Shown: in pieces, positions 25,731 to 33,945 of the stretch
Numbering within the stretch: position 1 is the stretch's first letter
Layout of the letters: each line of letters starts with the position of its first letter
NCBI GenBank assembly: GCA_022826725.1
Contig: JAJDUF010000004.1
Coordinates: forward strand, 248,001-312,000
Direction: 5' to 3'
Length of the DNA stretch: 64,000 nt
DNA from: Chloroflexota bacterium
GTDB taxonomy: Bacteria > Chloroflexota > UBA11872 > UBA12225 > JAJDUF01
The notes under the pieces: generated by a model
What the model was told of the DNA's origin: nothing
Databases searched by the model: none
Seen by the model: the letters and a program-made list of their open reading frames with translations, nothing else
Made by a program: the position numbers and the translations under genes

Positions 25731-26666
25731 CTAGAGCCGCTTCGCAAACTGGTACAGCACCCGGCTAACCGTGGCCTGTACTGTCTTGGCGTAGAACGCG
25801 ATGGGACCCACGCTGTAGATTTCACCCTGCTCAAAACCGTCGGCCCGCAGATCTCGCAAGCACCGCTTGAGCAGCACCGCTCCCACACGGCGTCCCCGGG
25901 CGCGTTCCGCCACGCCCATCGGGCCAAGCACCCCCCACCGCGCCACGTGTGTCGCGCCAAACCCGAGGAAAGCGCCACTCGCCGCCTCTTCCGCCACCTG
26001 CACGGACGCCGGCGGGTTATCCAGACCGAGCGTCGCCAGATAGGCCCAGCGCCGCCCCAGGTGCGACCCCGGCGCCGGATACGCCAGCTCCCGCGCCACG
26101 CCCTCATGCAGCCAGTCGCGGTCCGCCGCCGTCGCCCGCCGAAACCGTATGCCGGCCGCGGCGGCAGCAGCCTCTGCGGTCGCGGTTTCCAGATCGGTCC
26201 GCGCCAGGTCAACCACCATGTCCTGCGTCACACCGGTCCGTTCGTACCCGCGCGCCGCCAAGAAGCACAGTGCCGCCGTGTAGCGCACGTCCAAACCCTG
26301 CGTGATCCGATTGTTGCCCGCGGCCATCGCCACCGCGTGCCCGGCCCCCGTATCCCGCAGCCGCCCTTCCAGCTTGTCGAACAGGCGCGTGGCAATCCCC
26401 CGCTGTCGCCATTCCGGTGCGACGGCGAACAGTTTGACCCCTGCCGGGCATTGCAGTTGCTCGTTCGCCGACGCCCCGGCTACAAACCCCATCACCTGCC
26501 CGTCGGCAGCGGCAACAAGATTCAGCGCCGGGTCGAAATCGGGGTCCCGCAGGATGCGGTCGGCAAAGACCAGGTCGTCCATGCGGTCATACGGCAGGCA
26601 GCCTGCCAGCAACCGCACGACCGGCCCTCGATCCCCCTCCTCATACGCCCGAATAGCCACCACCAC
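25731..26666 (-). CDS. Tandem GNAT-domain N-acetyltransferase
   Basis: Predicted 311 residues with two GNAT domains. The first (residues ~1-155) carries VKLFAVAPEWRQRGIATRLF, the acetyl-CoA P-loop (Q/R-x-x-G-x-G/A type). The second (~165-311) carries GPMGVAERARGRRVGAVLL. Tandem GNATs often pair one catalytic and one degenerate copy; the first P-loop (RQRGIATRLF) looks more canonical. The substrate is unknown. It starts 18 bases after the sulfatase stop on the same strand, so it is probably co-transcribed with the sulfatases. Confidence 0.85.
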   Translation of the reverse strand: MVVAIRAYEEGDRGPVVRLLAGCLPYDRMDDLVFADRILRDPDFDPALNLVAAADGQVMGFVAGASANEQLQCPAGVKLFAVAPEWRQRGIATRLFDKLEGRLRDTGAGHAVAMAAGNNRITQGLDVRYTAALCFLAARGYERTGVTQDMVVDLARTDLETATAEAAAAAAGIRFRRATAADRDWLHEGVARELAYPAPGSHLGRRWAYLATLGLDNPPASVQVAEEAASGAFLGFGATHVARWGVLGPMGVAERARGRRVGAVLLKRCLRDLRADGFEQGEIYSVGPIAFYAKTVQATVSRVLYQFAKRL

Positions 26667-26684
26667 AATCTCCGCCCCACCGCG

Positions 26685-28199
26685 TTAGCGCCCCTTCCCT
26701 GGCAGGGAAGGGGCCGGGGGTGAGGTCCGCCCCCACGGTCCACCAGGCACTTTGGGCACCTCGCGGTCCGACACCGGCACCTCCGGCCAAGTATCGCCCG
26801 TCCGCTCCAGCCACGCCGCCAGCGCCGCCCGCAGCTGCTCCCGCGCCTCCGCCGCTGCCGGGTCCTCGCTGAGGTTGTGCCGCTCCAACGGGTCCGCGCG
26901 CAGGTCATAGAGTTCGTCATCGCCGCCGTCGGTCGCCACGTACTTCCAGTCCTCGGTCCGCCACGCTCGCAGCGGCGCCGGTCGCTCTCCCCAGTTGGAC
27001 GAGTGGAATTCCAGCGCAATCCCGTTATGCACCGGCTCGTCACCGCCGCGCGCCAGCGCGCCGATGTCCACACCTTGCAGCTCGCCCGGTACCGGCGCAC
27101 CGCACCAATTGAGAATAGTCGGCACCAGGTCCACGTGTGTCACCAACCGGTCCGTGCAATGCGCCGCCGCCAGCCCTCCCGGCGGGCGGATCAGCAGCGG
27201 AATGTTCATCAACTCCTCGTACAGCACCGCTCCCTTGGCCAGCAGACTGTGGCTGCCCAGCATCTCCCCATGATCGGACGTGAAGATAAACAGCGTCTCG
27301 TCAAACTGATCCGTCTCGATGAGCGCCGCCAGGATTACCCCGACGAGGTGGTCCACGTAGCTCACCGCCCCGTAGTACCCGGCCCACATCGCCCGCAGGT
27401 CGTCATCGTCAAACGGGTCGGACGGCTTCAACTGCCAGTCCGCGCGGTTTCGTAGCAGCCGCGGCCCCACGTTGTCGTGGCGCGTCTCCGGCAGCGGCAT
27501 GTCCGCCGGATCGTACATCCGGTCGAACGGGCGCGGGCTGACGAACGACGGATGCGGCTCGTGGCAGGAATACACCAGGCAGAACGGTCGTTCGTCCGTT
27601 GCCATCCCGTGAATAAATCGCGCCGCCGCCCGCGCGTCGAGCATTGATGGGTGGTAGGCCAGCGGCAACAGTGAAGGGCCGATCTTCGTCCGACGATCGA
27701 ACTGCGCCGGGTCCGCATCGTGGCCGCCCTGCTTGCCACCGATGGTGACGCCGATCCGCTCCGTAAAGCGCAATATGTCGTTTTGTTCCGGCCCGTCCAC
27801 GTCGTAGTCGCTCGCGCGCGTGACGAAGTCCCGAAAACCCCGCCGATCAGCGCCAGTGCCGAGATGCCACTTGCCGGTATAGGCGCAGGCGTAGCCCCGC
27901 GGTTGCAGGTAGTCGGCCAGCACGCGCACGTCCGGCGACAGGTGCAGCTCGTTCGAGATGGGACGCTCTTGATGGTTGGAGACCATGCCCGTCGTGTGCG
28001 GATACAACCCGGACAACAGCGACGCCCGCGCCGGCGAGCACATCGGCGTGACACAGTAGGCCCGGCGGAAAAGCGTCCCTTGCGCCGCCAGCCATTCCAG
28101 GTGCGGCGTCGAAACGTCCGCCGTCCGCACGCCCGGCATCGTATCCGCCCGCTGCTGGTCGCTGATAATCAGCACCACGTTGGGTGCGCGTTCTGCCAT
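26685..28199 (-). CDS. Type I sulfatase, copy A
   Basis: Predicted 504 residues; ATG 28199 follows aaggagagcagcg. An alkaline-phosphatase-fold sulfatase with NVVLIISDQQRADTMPG (metal Asp ~14) and the formylglycine motif Cys54-Ser-Pro-Ala-Arg58 within MCSPARASLLSGLYPH. FIFTSDHGEMLGSH gives the further metal ligands. It hydrolyses sulfate esters, probably of glycans. There is no signal peptide at this start, so it is cytoplasmic as written. The C-terminal tail (RTSPPAPSLPGKGR) is read from a repeat. Its close paralogue is at 28331-29803. No formylglycine-generating enzyme gene is in the window. Confidence 0.92.
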   Translation of the reverse strand: MAERAPNVVLIISDQQRADTMPGVRTADVSTPHLEWLAAQGTLFRRAYCVTPMCSPARASLLSGLYPHTTGMVSNHQERPISNELHLSPDVRVLADYLQPRGYACAYTGKWHLGTGADRRGFRDFVTRASDYDVDGPEQNDILRFTERIGVTIGGKQGGHDADPAQFDRRTKIGPSLLPLAYHPSMLDARAAARFIHGMATDERPFCLVYSCHEPHPSFVSPRPFDRMYDPADMPLPETRHDNVGPRLLRNRADWQLKPSDPFDDDDLRAMWAGYYGAVSYVDHLVGVILAALIETDQFDETLFIFTSDHGEMLGSHSLLAKGAVLYEELMNIPLLIRPPGGLAAAHCTDRLVTHVDLVPTILNWCGAPVPGELQGVDIGALARGGDEPVHNGIALEFHSSNWGERPAPLRAWRTEDWKYVATDGGDDELYDLRADPLERHNLSEDPAAAEAREQLRAALAAWLERTGDTWPEVPVSDREVPKVPGGPWGRTSPPAPSLPGKGR

Positions 28200-28330
28200 C
28201 GCTGCTCTCCTTCCCACCTAGCCGCCTCGACCGTCCCGCCCCATCCGTCATTGCAGCGGAAGCCGCAATCCGCGTCCCCCTGCCTAGCAGGGGGACCATT
28301 AGGGGGGCCAACTCCCGTTCCCTCCTCGCC
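28200..28330. repeat. Intergenic repeat block
   Basis: cgtcattgcagcggaagccgcaatcc at about 28246-28272 is followed by the ccccctgc..gcagggggaccattagggggg unit at about 28277-28310. It separates the two tandem sulfatase genes. Confidence 0.6.
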
Positions 28331-29803
28331 TCAGCCCCACCGACGATCTGGCCCATGGGGCAACTCACGGGCGGGCCGGGGCACTTCCGGCCAGGCATCG
28401 CCCGTCCGCTCTAGCCACGCTGCCAGTCCCGTCCGCATCCTCTCCCGCGCGCCTACCGCTGCCGGGTCCTCGCTGAGGTTGTGCCGCTCCAGCGGGTCCT
28501 CCCTCAGATCGTACAGTTCGTCGGCACCGCCGATCGTCTCCACATACTTCCAGTTCTCCGTGCGCCAGCCCCGCAAGGGCGTTGGCCGCTGGCCCCAATT
28601 GCAGGAGTGGTATTCCAGGGCGATGCCGTCGCGTACACGCTCGTTGCCACCCCTCGCGAGCGCGCCGATGTCCGCACCCTGCAACTCCCCCGGCACCGGC
28701 GCGCCGCACCAGTTGAGAATAGTCGGCACCAGGTCCACGTGCGTCACCAGCCGGCCGGTGCATTGCGCCGCCGTCAGACCTCCCGGCGGGCGGATCAGTA
28801 GCGGTATGTTGACGAGTTCTTCGTACAGCGCCGCTCCCTTGTAAAGCAATCCATGGCTGCCCAGCATCTCGCCATGATCCGACGTGAAGATGAACAGCGT
28901 CTCGTCAAACTGATCCGTTTCGATGAGCGCCGCCAGGATCACCCCTACCAGGTGGTCCACGTAGCTCACGGCCCCGTAGTACCCGGCCCACATGGCCCGC
29001 AGGTCGTCATCGTCGAGCGCGTCGGCCGACTTCAGTTGTCTGTCGTCGCGGTTCCGCAGCAGCCGCGGCCCCACATTGTCGCGGTGGGTCTCCGGCAGCG
29101 GCATGGCGGCCGGATCGTACATCCGGTCGAACGGGCGCGGGCTGACAAACTCCGGATGCGGCTCGTGGCACGAATACACCAGGCAAAACGGCCGCTTGTC
29201 GTCCGCCATCCCCTGAATGAAGCGCGCCGCTGCCCGGGCATTGAGCATTGAAGGGTGATAGGCCAGCGGCAATAGTGATGAGCCTACCCTGGTGCGAGCG
29301 CAGAAGCGCGCCGGATCGGCGTCATGGCCGGCCCGCTTTCCGCCCAGTGTGACGCCGACCCGATCAGCGAAGCGGAGAATGTCGTTCTGCTCGGGACCGT
29401 CCACGTCGTAGTCGCTGATACGGGTGATGAAGTCTCGAAAGCCCCGCCGATCACCGCCCGTTCCCAGATGCCACTTGCCGGTATAGGCGCAGGCATACCC
29501 CAACGGTTGCAGGTAATCGGCCAAGAGGCGCACATCTGGTGCTAGGTGCATTTCGTTCGAGATTGGCCGTTCCTGGTGGTTGGCAACCATGCCCGACGTG
29601 TGCGGATACAGCCCGGACAGCAGCGCAGCCCGCGCCGGCGAGCAGATCGGTGTGACACAATAGGCATTGCGGAAGAGCGTTCCCTGCGCGGCCAGCCACT
29701 CCAGGTGCGGCGTGGAAACATCGGCGGCCCGCACTCCGGGCATCGTGTCGGCGCGTTGCTCATCGCTGATGATCAGCACCACGTTCGGCCCGCTCTCAGG
29801 CAT
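28331..29803 (-). CDS. Type I sulfatase, copy B
   Basis: Predicted 490 residues; ATG 29803 lies behind gaggagggggacgaag. It is collinear with copy A from the first residues onward. The formylglycine motif is again Cys54-Ser-Pro-Ala-Arg58 (ICSPARAALLSGLYPH), with FIFTSDHGEMLGSHGLL and HVDLVPTILNWCGAPVPGE. Differences are scattered, so this is a real tandem duplication with divergence. It is probably active on a related sulfated sugar. Copies B and A and the GNAT gene form a minus-strand unit interrupted by one repeat block. Confidence 0.92.
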   Translation of the reverse strand: MPESGPNVVLIISDEQRADTMPGVRAADVSTPHLEWLAAQGTLFRNAYCVTPICSPARAALLSGLYPHTSGMVANHQERPISNEMHLAPDVRLLADYLQPLGYACAYTGKWHLGTGGDRRGFRDFITRISDYDVDGPEQNDILRFADRVGVTLGGKRAGHDADPARFCARTRVGSSLLPLAYHPSMLNARAAARFIQGMADDKRPFCLVYSCHEPHPEFVSPRPFDRMYDPAAMPLPETHRDNVGPRLLRNRDDRQLKSADALDDDDLRAMWAGYYGAVSYVDHLVGVILAALIETDQFDETLFIFTSDHGEMLGSHGLLYKGAALYEELVNIPLLIRPPGGLTAAQCTGRLVTHVDLVPTILNWCGAPVPGELQGADIGALARGGNERVRDGIALEYHSCNWGQRPTPLRGWRTENWKYVETIGGADELYDLREDPLERHNLSEDPAAVGARERMRTGLAAWLERTGDAWPEVPRPARELPHGPDRRWG

Positions 29804-29854
29804 CTTCGTCCCCCTCCTCATCCGCCCCTGCTCTATCCCTCAATTCTCGTGGTC

Positions 29855-29940
29855 TGGTCCGTCATTCCCGCGCCAGCGGGAATCCACGTCCCCCTGCACA
29901 GCGAGGTGACCATAGGGGGGCCGGGGGGTGAGGTATGGCC
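29855..29940. repeat. Intergenic repeat block
   Basis: cgtcattcccgcgccagcgggaatcc (about 29861-29886) is followed by a ccccctgc..gaccataggggggccgggggg unit. It is the same pair of units, in the same order, as at 28246-28310. Confidence 0.65.
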
Positions 29941-30090
29941 GTGCTGTCCGGTCCGTGCCGGCGGGCCGTTCCGCGCTTATCATACCGGCAAGGCCGCTGC
30001 CCCTGTCCGAACATCGCCAAACGCCGGCCGGAACGGGTACACTGACGGCAGGTGCGCTAACTCCCAACAGTACGACAAGGAGTGAGGTCA

Positions 30091-30753
30091 ATGTTGAGAT
30101 TTGCCGAAGAGATCATGCTTCTCCTGCTCCACGACGAAAACGGGGATTTCGCGCCCGTTTCCGAACTGTCCTTGCAGTGTGCCCTCGCCGGCGCCGTCCT
30201 GATGGACTTGGCCTTGGAGAACCGCATTGACACCGATACCGAACGGCTCATCCTGCTCGGCAGCACCCCGACCGGAGACGATCTACTCGACCCCACCCTC
30301 GCCAATATCGCCGAATCGACCCCCGTCGGCGAGTCCAGCCACGACGCCCGCTATTGGGTCGAGTATGTCGCCGAGTATGCCTACGAGATTCGCGCCCGCG
30401 CCCTCGACCGTCTCATCAAGGCCGGCATTCTCCAGCAGCGGGATGATCGCTTCCTGTGGGTGTTCCGCGCGCGGCGCTATCCCATCGTTGACGGTAAGGC
30501 CGAGCGAGAAGTCAAACTGCGGATCATGGGCGTGCTGTTCAGCGACGAAATCCCCGACCCGCGCGACATTGTCATCATCGCCCTCGCGGACGTCTGCGGC
30601 CTGTTCAGAGAGATCCTCTCCAGGCGCGAGCTAAACCTCGCCACCGCCCGCATTGACCAGGTGCGGAAGCTGGACTTGATCGGCCAGGCCGTCTCGCAAG
30701 CCGTCTGGGACATCGAGGCCTCCCTGGCCGTCGCCATGCCCCCCATGATGTAG
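30091..30753 (+). CDS. GOLPH3/GPP34-family phosphoprotein
   Basis: Predicted 220 residues; ATG 30091 is 9 bases after aaggag, while the alternative GTG at 30082 is too close to that site. It carries EEIMLLLLHDENGDF near the N-terminus, then ALAGAVLMDLALENRIDTD, RLIKAGILQQRDDRFLWVFRARRYPIVD and IVIIALADVCGLF. This is the all-alpha fold of the GPP34 family, whose eukaryotic member GOLPH3 binds PI4P at the Golgi. In bacteria the family is common in actinobacteria and some Chloroflexota; its role there is not established, though peripheral membrane association is expected. It is a stand-alone gene flanked by repeats. Confidence 0.9.
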   Translation: MLRFAEEIMLLLLHDENGDFAPVSELSLQCALAGAVLMDLALENRIDTDTERLILLGSTPTGDDLLDPTLANIAESTPVGESSHDARYWVEYVAEYAYEIRARALDRLIKAGILQQRDDRFLWVFRARRYPIVDGKAEREVKLRIMGVLFSDEIPDPRDIVIIALADVCGLFREILSRRELNLATARIDQVRKLDLIGQAVSQAVWDIEASLAVAMPPMM

Positions 30754-30774
30754 CACCCCGCGCCTCAGGAGCCC

Positions 30775-30905
30775 CCCCAGAACCGTCATTCCCGCGCCAC
30801 CGGGAATCTATCCTGCTCATCCTTGCATCCTGATGCAGACCAGCATCGGACCGGCGCTGCCATCCCGCCCCTTCCCTGCCAGGGCAGGGGCCGGGTGACA
30901 GATCA
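30775..30905. repeat. Intergenic repeat block
   Basis: cgtcattcccgcg..cgggaatctatcctg (about 30785-30814) continues into atcctgatgcagac, as at 8707-8756. It is followed by ccccttccctgccagggcaggggccggg (about 30868-30896). It lies downstream of the GOLPH3-like gene. Confidence 0.6.
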
Positions 30906-30983
30906 AAGACGCACCACACCTGGCACTATCCGTGCGGCTATGGCCAGTCAGCTGTTAGGTCCAACCCACCCCGGCCACCGGGG

Positions 30984-32249
30984 CTATCCGAACGCAACGC
31001 GGCCGGTTGCGGCGCGGTAGCTGCGGTCGAACTCGGCGCTGCCGTCGTCGGCACGCTGCTCCAAGCGCGAGCCGGACACGAAACGGGGCAGGTTGCCGTG
31101 CTCGACTTCTCGGTGCAGGTCGCCCTCGTCGCCGGCCACCATGCCGGTGTGGTCGGGCATCCCGTCGGCCGAGGCCCAGGTCATCACATAGAGCTGCCGG
31201 GCGCGCGGCTTGGCCTGGTCGAAGCTGTCCAGGCGGTACTTCGCCAAGGCATCTTCGTCCACCTCGACGCCCAACCCCGGCTCCTGGGACACGCGCACGT
31301 AACCCGCCACGACCTCCAGCGGCTCGGCGAGCAGATCATCGCTGTAGATGTGCATGCAGGTGACCGCCGGCCATTGGGCGTGGGTGCAGACGGCGCCGAG
31401 TTGCATGGCCCAGGCCGTCGTCAACCCGGTGCCGACCAACTGGAGCCAGAACGGCTTGTTGGCTTGGGCGGCGATGGTGGCCTGATCGAGGACGCTCTTC
31501 ACGTCACCGCCGATGACAAAGCCGTCGCACACGTCGTCAGCCAGTGCCGTCATAATGGGCGGGCTGCCGAAGTGCATGGCGATGGGAAACCTGACCTGGG
31601 AGCGGATCTGGCGGTTGCCGGCCACGTCTCCCTGCGGAATCGGTGTCTCCACGATCTTGACGTTGGGAAACTGCTCCAGCTCACGGAGGTGCAGCACCGC
31701 GGTCCCGGCGTTGGCCAGCGTGCTGTTGTAATCGAGATCAATGTCGAGCTGCGGCGCGACCTGCGTGACCGCCTCGATCTGCGTGAGGACATCGCGCCAG
31801 GACCGCCCTTTGAGCTTGATCGAGGTGTAGCCGCGGCTCACGGCAAGCTGCGCCTCGGTGGCCCACTCGTCGGGGGCCATGTCCAGGCACCACCAAGAAA
31901 TCGGCGCCGCCTCCCGGACGGCAGGCCCGAGGAGGCGGGAGCAGGGTACACCAGCCGCTTTACCGGCCACGTCCCAGAGCGCCATCTGGAGACCGGCGCC
32001 ATGCGACCGGTCCCACAGCAAGTCGAACGGGTTGCATCCCTGGAGCGCCGCCGCCAACTCGGCGGCGCTGCGTCCCCAGGTGTACTCGGCAATCGTCTCG
32101 CCGTAGCCCACGTGACCGGAATCGGTGGTCACACGCCAGACCTCGATCAGCGACCAGTCGCCGCCGAGGCGCTGCATGTGGGTGGCATGGCGGGGGGAAA
32201 ACGGGACCTGCAAGGGGATCAACTCGACATCCGTGATGCGTACACTCAT
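30984..32249 (-). CDS. Mandelate racemase/muconate lactonizing enzyme family protein with unusual metal site
   Basis: Predicted 421 residues; ATG 32249 is behind cttggaggtgagag. The capping domain (VELIPLQVPFSPRHATHMQR) is followed by a barrel with the base motif Lys145-x-Lys147 (SIKLKG) and ligands Asp ~173 (DLDYN) and Glu ~201 (IVETPIP). The third ligand position, about 25 residues on, reads IAMHFGS, giving His ~226 rather than Glu or Asp. That could mean altered metal binding or loss of activity; an alignment is needed to place it. About 45 extra residues at the C-terminus follow the usual domain end. The substrate is a carboxylic acid of unknown identity. Confidence 0.85.
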   Translation of the reverse strand: MSVRITDVELIPLQVPFSPRHATHMQRLGGDWSLIEVWRVTTDSGHVGYGETIAEYTWGRSAAELAAALQGCNPFDLLWDRSHGAGLQMALWDVAGKAAGVPCSRLLGPAVREAAPISWWCLDMAPDEWATEAQLAVSRGYTSIKLKGRSWRDVLTQIEAVTQVAPQLDIDLDYNSTLANAGTAVLHLRELEQFPNVKIVETPIPQGDVAGNRQIRSQVRFPIAMHFGSPPIMTALADDVCDGFVIGGDVKSVLDQATIAAQANKPFWLQLVGTGLTTAWAMQLGAVCTHAQWPAVTCMHIYSDDLLAEPLEVVAGYVRVSQEPGLGVEVDEDALAKYRLDSFDQAKPRARQLYVMTWASADGMPDHTGMVAGDEGDLHREVEHGNLPRFVSGSRLEQRADDGSAEFDRSYRAATGRVAFG

Positions 32250-32337
32250 CTCTCACCTCCAAGGTGACGCGCTCGGCGGCCGCCTCCGCACCGTACAACT
32301 CGCCGCCGGGAACGTACACCGGCCAACCATACCTGAA

Positions 32338-32363
32338 TCAGCGATCAGCGATCAGCGATCAGC
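32338..32363. repeat. Tandem heptamer repeat
   Basis: The unit tcagcga is repeated three times and a partial fourth (tcagc) follows. It is related to the heptamer run at 11772 and at 32585-32612. It lies upstream of a short ORF. Confidence 0.75.
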
Positions 32364-32374
32364 CGGCAGCTATC

Positions 32375-32497
32375 ATGTTCGAGGAGTTGTGTGCCATCGT
32401 CGAAGAGGTGGTCGCGCTGTACCGAAAGGACGGACGGCCGTTGCCGCCACCGACGGCAGGACACGACTACGTCAATAAGCTCCAGCGCGTCGCATAG
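32375..32497 (+). CDS. Short ORF, possible remnant of an antitoxin-like gene
   Basis: The 40-residue frame from ATG 32375 reads MFEELCAIVEEVVALYRKDG and ends PPPTAGHDYVNKLQRVA. The helix followed by a Pro-rich tail vaguely recalls the end of HicB-type antitoxins, but this is too short to assign. The upstream part of the frame is heptamer repeat. There is no clear ribosome-binding site. It could be a gene fragment or chance. Confidence 0.25.
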   Translation: MFEELCAIVEEVVALYRKDGRPLPPPTAGHDYVNKLQRVA

Positions 32498-32507
32498 CTC
32501 CGCGCTC

Positions 32508-32613
32508 CCGGCCCCCTATGGCCCCCCGCTGCGGCGGGGGACGGAGACCGGGTTGCGGCGCAAGCCGCAATGACGATTACTCCTGCTGATAGCTGACGGC
32601 TGACGGCTAGGCG
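32508..32613. repeat. Intergenic repeat block
   Basis: The C-run/G-run hairpin (about 32513-32545) and ttgcggcgcaagccgcaatgacg (about 32552-32574) are followed by heptamers gctgata, gctgacg, gctgacg, gctaggc at 32585-32612. It is upstream of the threonine aldolase gene. Confidence 0.6.
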
Positions 32614-32712
32614 CGGTACAATCGGCGCAACGCCGTGGTGGCGCGGAAGGCGCCAGCCCAGATACCCGGCCTGCCGGCAACGGCGGCGGGTGAGGAAGGG
32701 AGCAACGGACCA

Positions 32713-33771
32713 ATGCCGGCTCGTGTAGTGGACCTACGTAGCGACACCGTGACCCACCCCACGCCCGCGATGCGCGCGGCGATGGCCAGCGCCGAGGTGG
32801 GCGATGACGGGCATGGGGAGGACCCGACCGTTAAGCGATTGGAGGCGCTGGCGGCCGAGCGGCTGGGCAAGGAAGCGGCCGTCCTGGTATCGAGCGGGAC
32901 GATGGGCAATCTCGCCGGCGCACTCACCCAGACGGAGCCTGGCGATACCATGATCGTGGGCGCTTATTGCCATCCCTCGCTCAAGGGAGCGGCCGGTATC
33001 GCCGTGTACGGCGGGGTCAAGCCCTACGAGATACCCACCGAGCGCGGGCGGATGAACCCTGATGACGTGCGGGCGGCAATCCGGTCCGTGCGCGAGAGCG
33101 AGGACGGACAACCGACGTTGCTCTGCCTGGAGAACACGCACAACCAGCAGAACGGCGTCCCACTCGACCCGGCGGCGGTCGGGAGCGCGAGCGCGGTCGC
33201 GCACGAGCACGGGCTGCGCGTCCACGTGGACGGCGCTCGCCTGTTCAATGCCGCCGTCGCGCTGGACGTGCCGGCCAGCGACCTCGTTGCCGACGTGGAT
33301 TCGGTTTCGTTCTGCCTCTCGAAGGGTCTCTCGTGCCCGGTCGGATCGTTGCTGTGTGGCGACGCGGACTTTGTCGAGCGCGCCCGTGGCGTCCGCAAGC
33401 TACTCGGTGGCACGATGCGCCAGTCCGGGGTGATCGCGGCCGCCGGCATCGTGGCGCTGGACCAGATGATTGACCGGCTGGCGGAGGATCACGCGAACGG
33501 CCGGCGCTTGGCCGAGGGAATCGCCGCGCTGCCGGGCCTGTCCACCAACCCAGACGACGTGCCAACCAACCTCGTCTTTGCCGACCTCGACCCGGCCATG
33601 TTCAACGGCGACGAGTTCAGCGCCCGCCTGGCCGCGGAAGGCGTGCTGGTCGGCGGCGGCCAACGGCCGCGGTTCGTCACCCACTACGGCATCACGGCGG
33701 ATGACGTTGATTTCGCGCTCGCCGCCATCGGCCGCGTGACGGCGGACACGCGGACCGCTGCGGCCGCGTAG
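32713..33771 (+). CDS. ltaE: Low-specificity L-threonine aldolase-type PLP lyase
   Basis: Predicted 352 residues. ATG 32713 gives VVDLRSDTVTHPTPAMRAAM, the family N-terminus; the frame extends back to 32635 but without homology. VLVSSGTMGNLAGAL binds the PLP phosphate, LCLENTHNQQNG and VHVDGARLFNAAV contact the cofactor, and SFCLSKGLSCPVGS holds the Schiff-base Lys ~204. It cleaves beta-hydroxy-amino acids (threonine, allo-threonine) to glycine and an aldehyde. It ends just before a decayed VOC gene and the AT-richer block. The family assignment is firm; the exact stereospecificity is not. Confidence 0.92.
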   Translation: MPARVVDLRSDTVTHPTPAMRAAMASAEVGDDGHGEDPTVKRLEALAAERLGKEAAVLVSSGTMGNLAGALTQTEPGDTMIVGAYCHPSLKGAAGIAVYGGVKPYEIPTERGRMNPDDVRAAIRSVRESEDGQPTLLCLENTHNQQNGVPLDPAAVGSASAVAHEHGLRVHVDGARLFNAAVALDVPASDLVADVDSVSFCLSKGLSCPVGSLLCGDADFVERARGVRKLLGGTMRQSGVIAAAGIVALDQMIDRLAEDHANGRRLAEGIAALPGLSTNPDDVPTNLVFADLDPAMFNGDEFSARLAAEGVLVGGGQRPRFVTHYGITADDVDFALAAIGRVTADTRTAAAA

Positions 33772-33785
33772 CGTTGGCTGCGACG

Positions 33786-33884
33786 CGGAAGTACGAGGCT
33801 GGTCCGATTACGCAACCCTGGGGACCACGGGACTTCCGTACCAAAGACTGCGACGGGCACGTACCGTGCCTTGCCCAGGAGCTA
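33786..33884 (+). pseudogene. Remnant of a VOC (glyoxalase/bleomycin-resistance) protein C-terminus
   Basis: In one frame this stretch reads RKYEAGPITQPWGPRDFR, then TKDCDGHVPCLAQE. It closely follows the end of VOC-superfamily proteins, where QPWG-x-R-x-F-x-x-x-D-P-D-G-H-x-L leads the last beta-strands. No upstream domain half is present, because the aldolase gene ends 14 bases earlier, and the frame runs on without a family-like stop. It is therefore a gene fragment at the edge of the AT-richer block that begins at 33946. Confidence 0.6.
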
Positions 33885-33945
33885 GGGGGGTGTTCTACTG
33901 CGCTGATCTGGCAGATTCCGCTGGCCTCACCATTCGCCACCGAGT

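Noticed and set aside
24296..26723. Plus-strand frames of 309 and 352 residues
   Set aside because: They are antisense to DUF418 and GNAT genes, with Gln/Pro/His/Arg-rich compositions typical of shadows.
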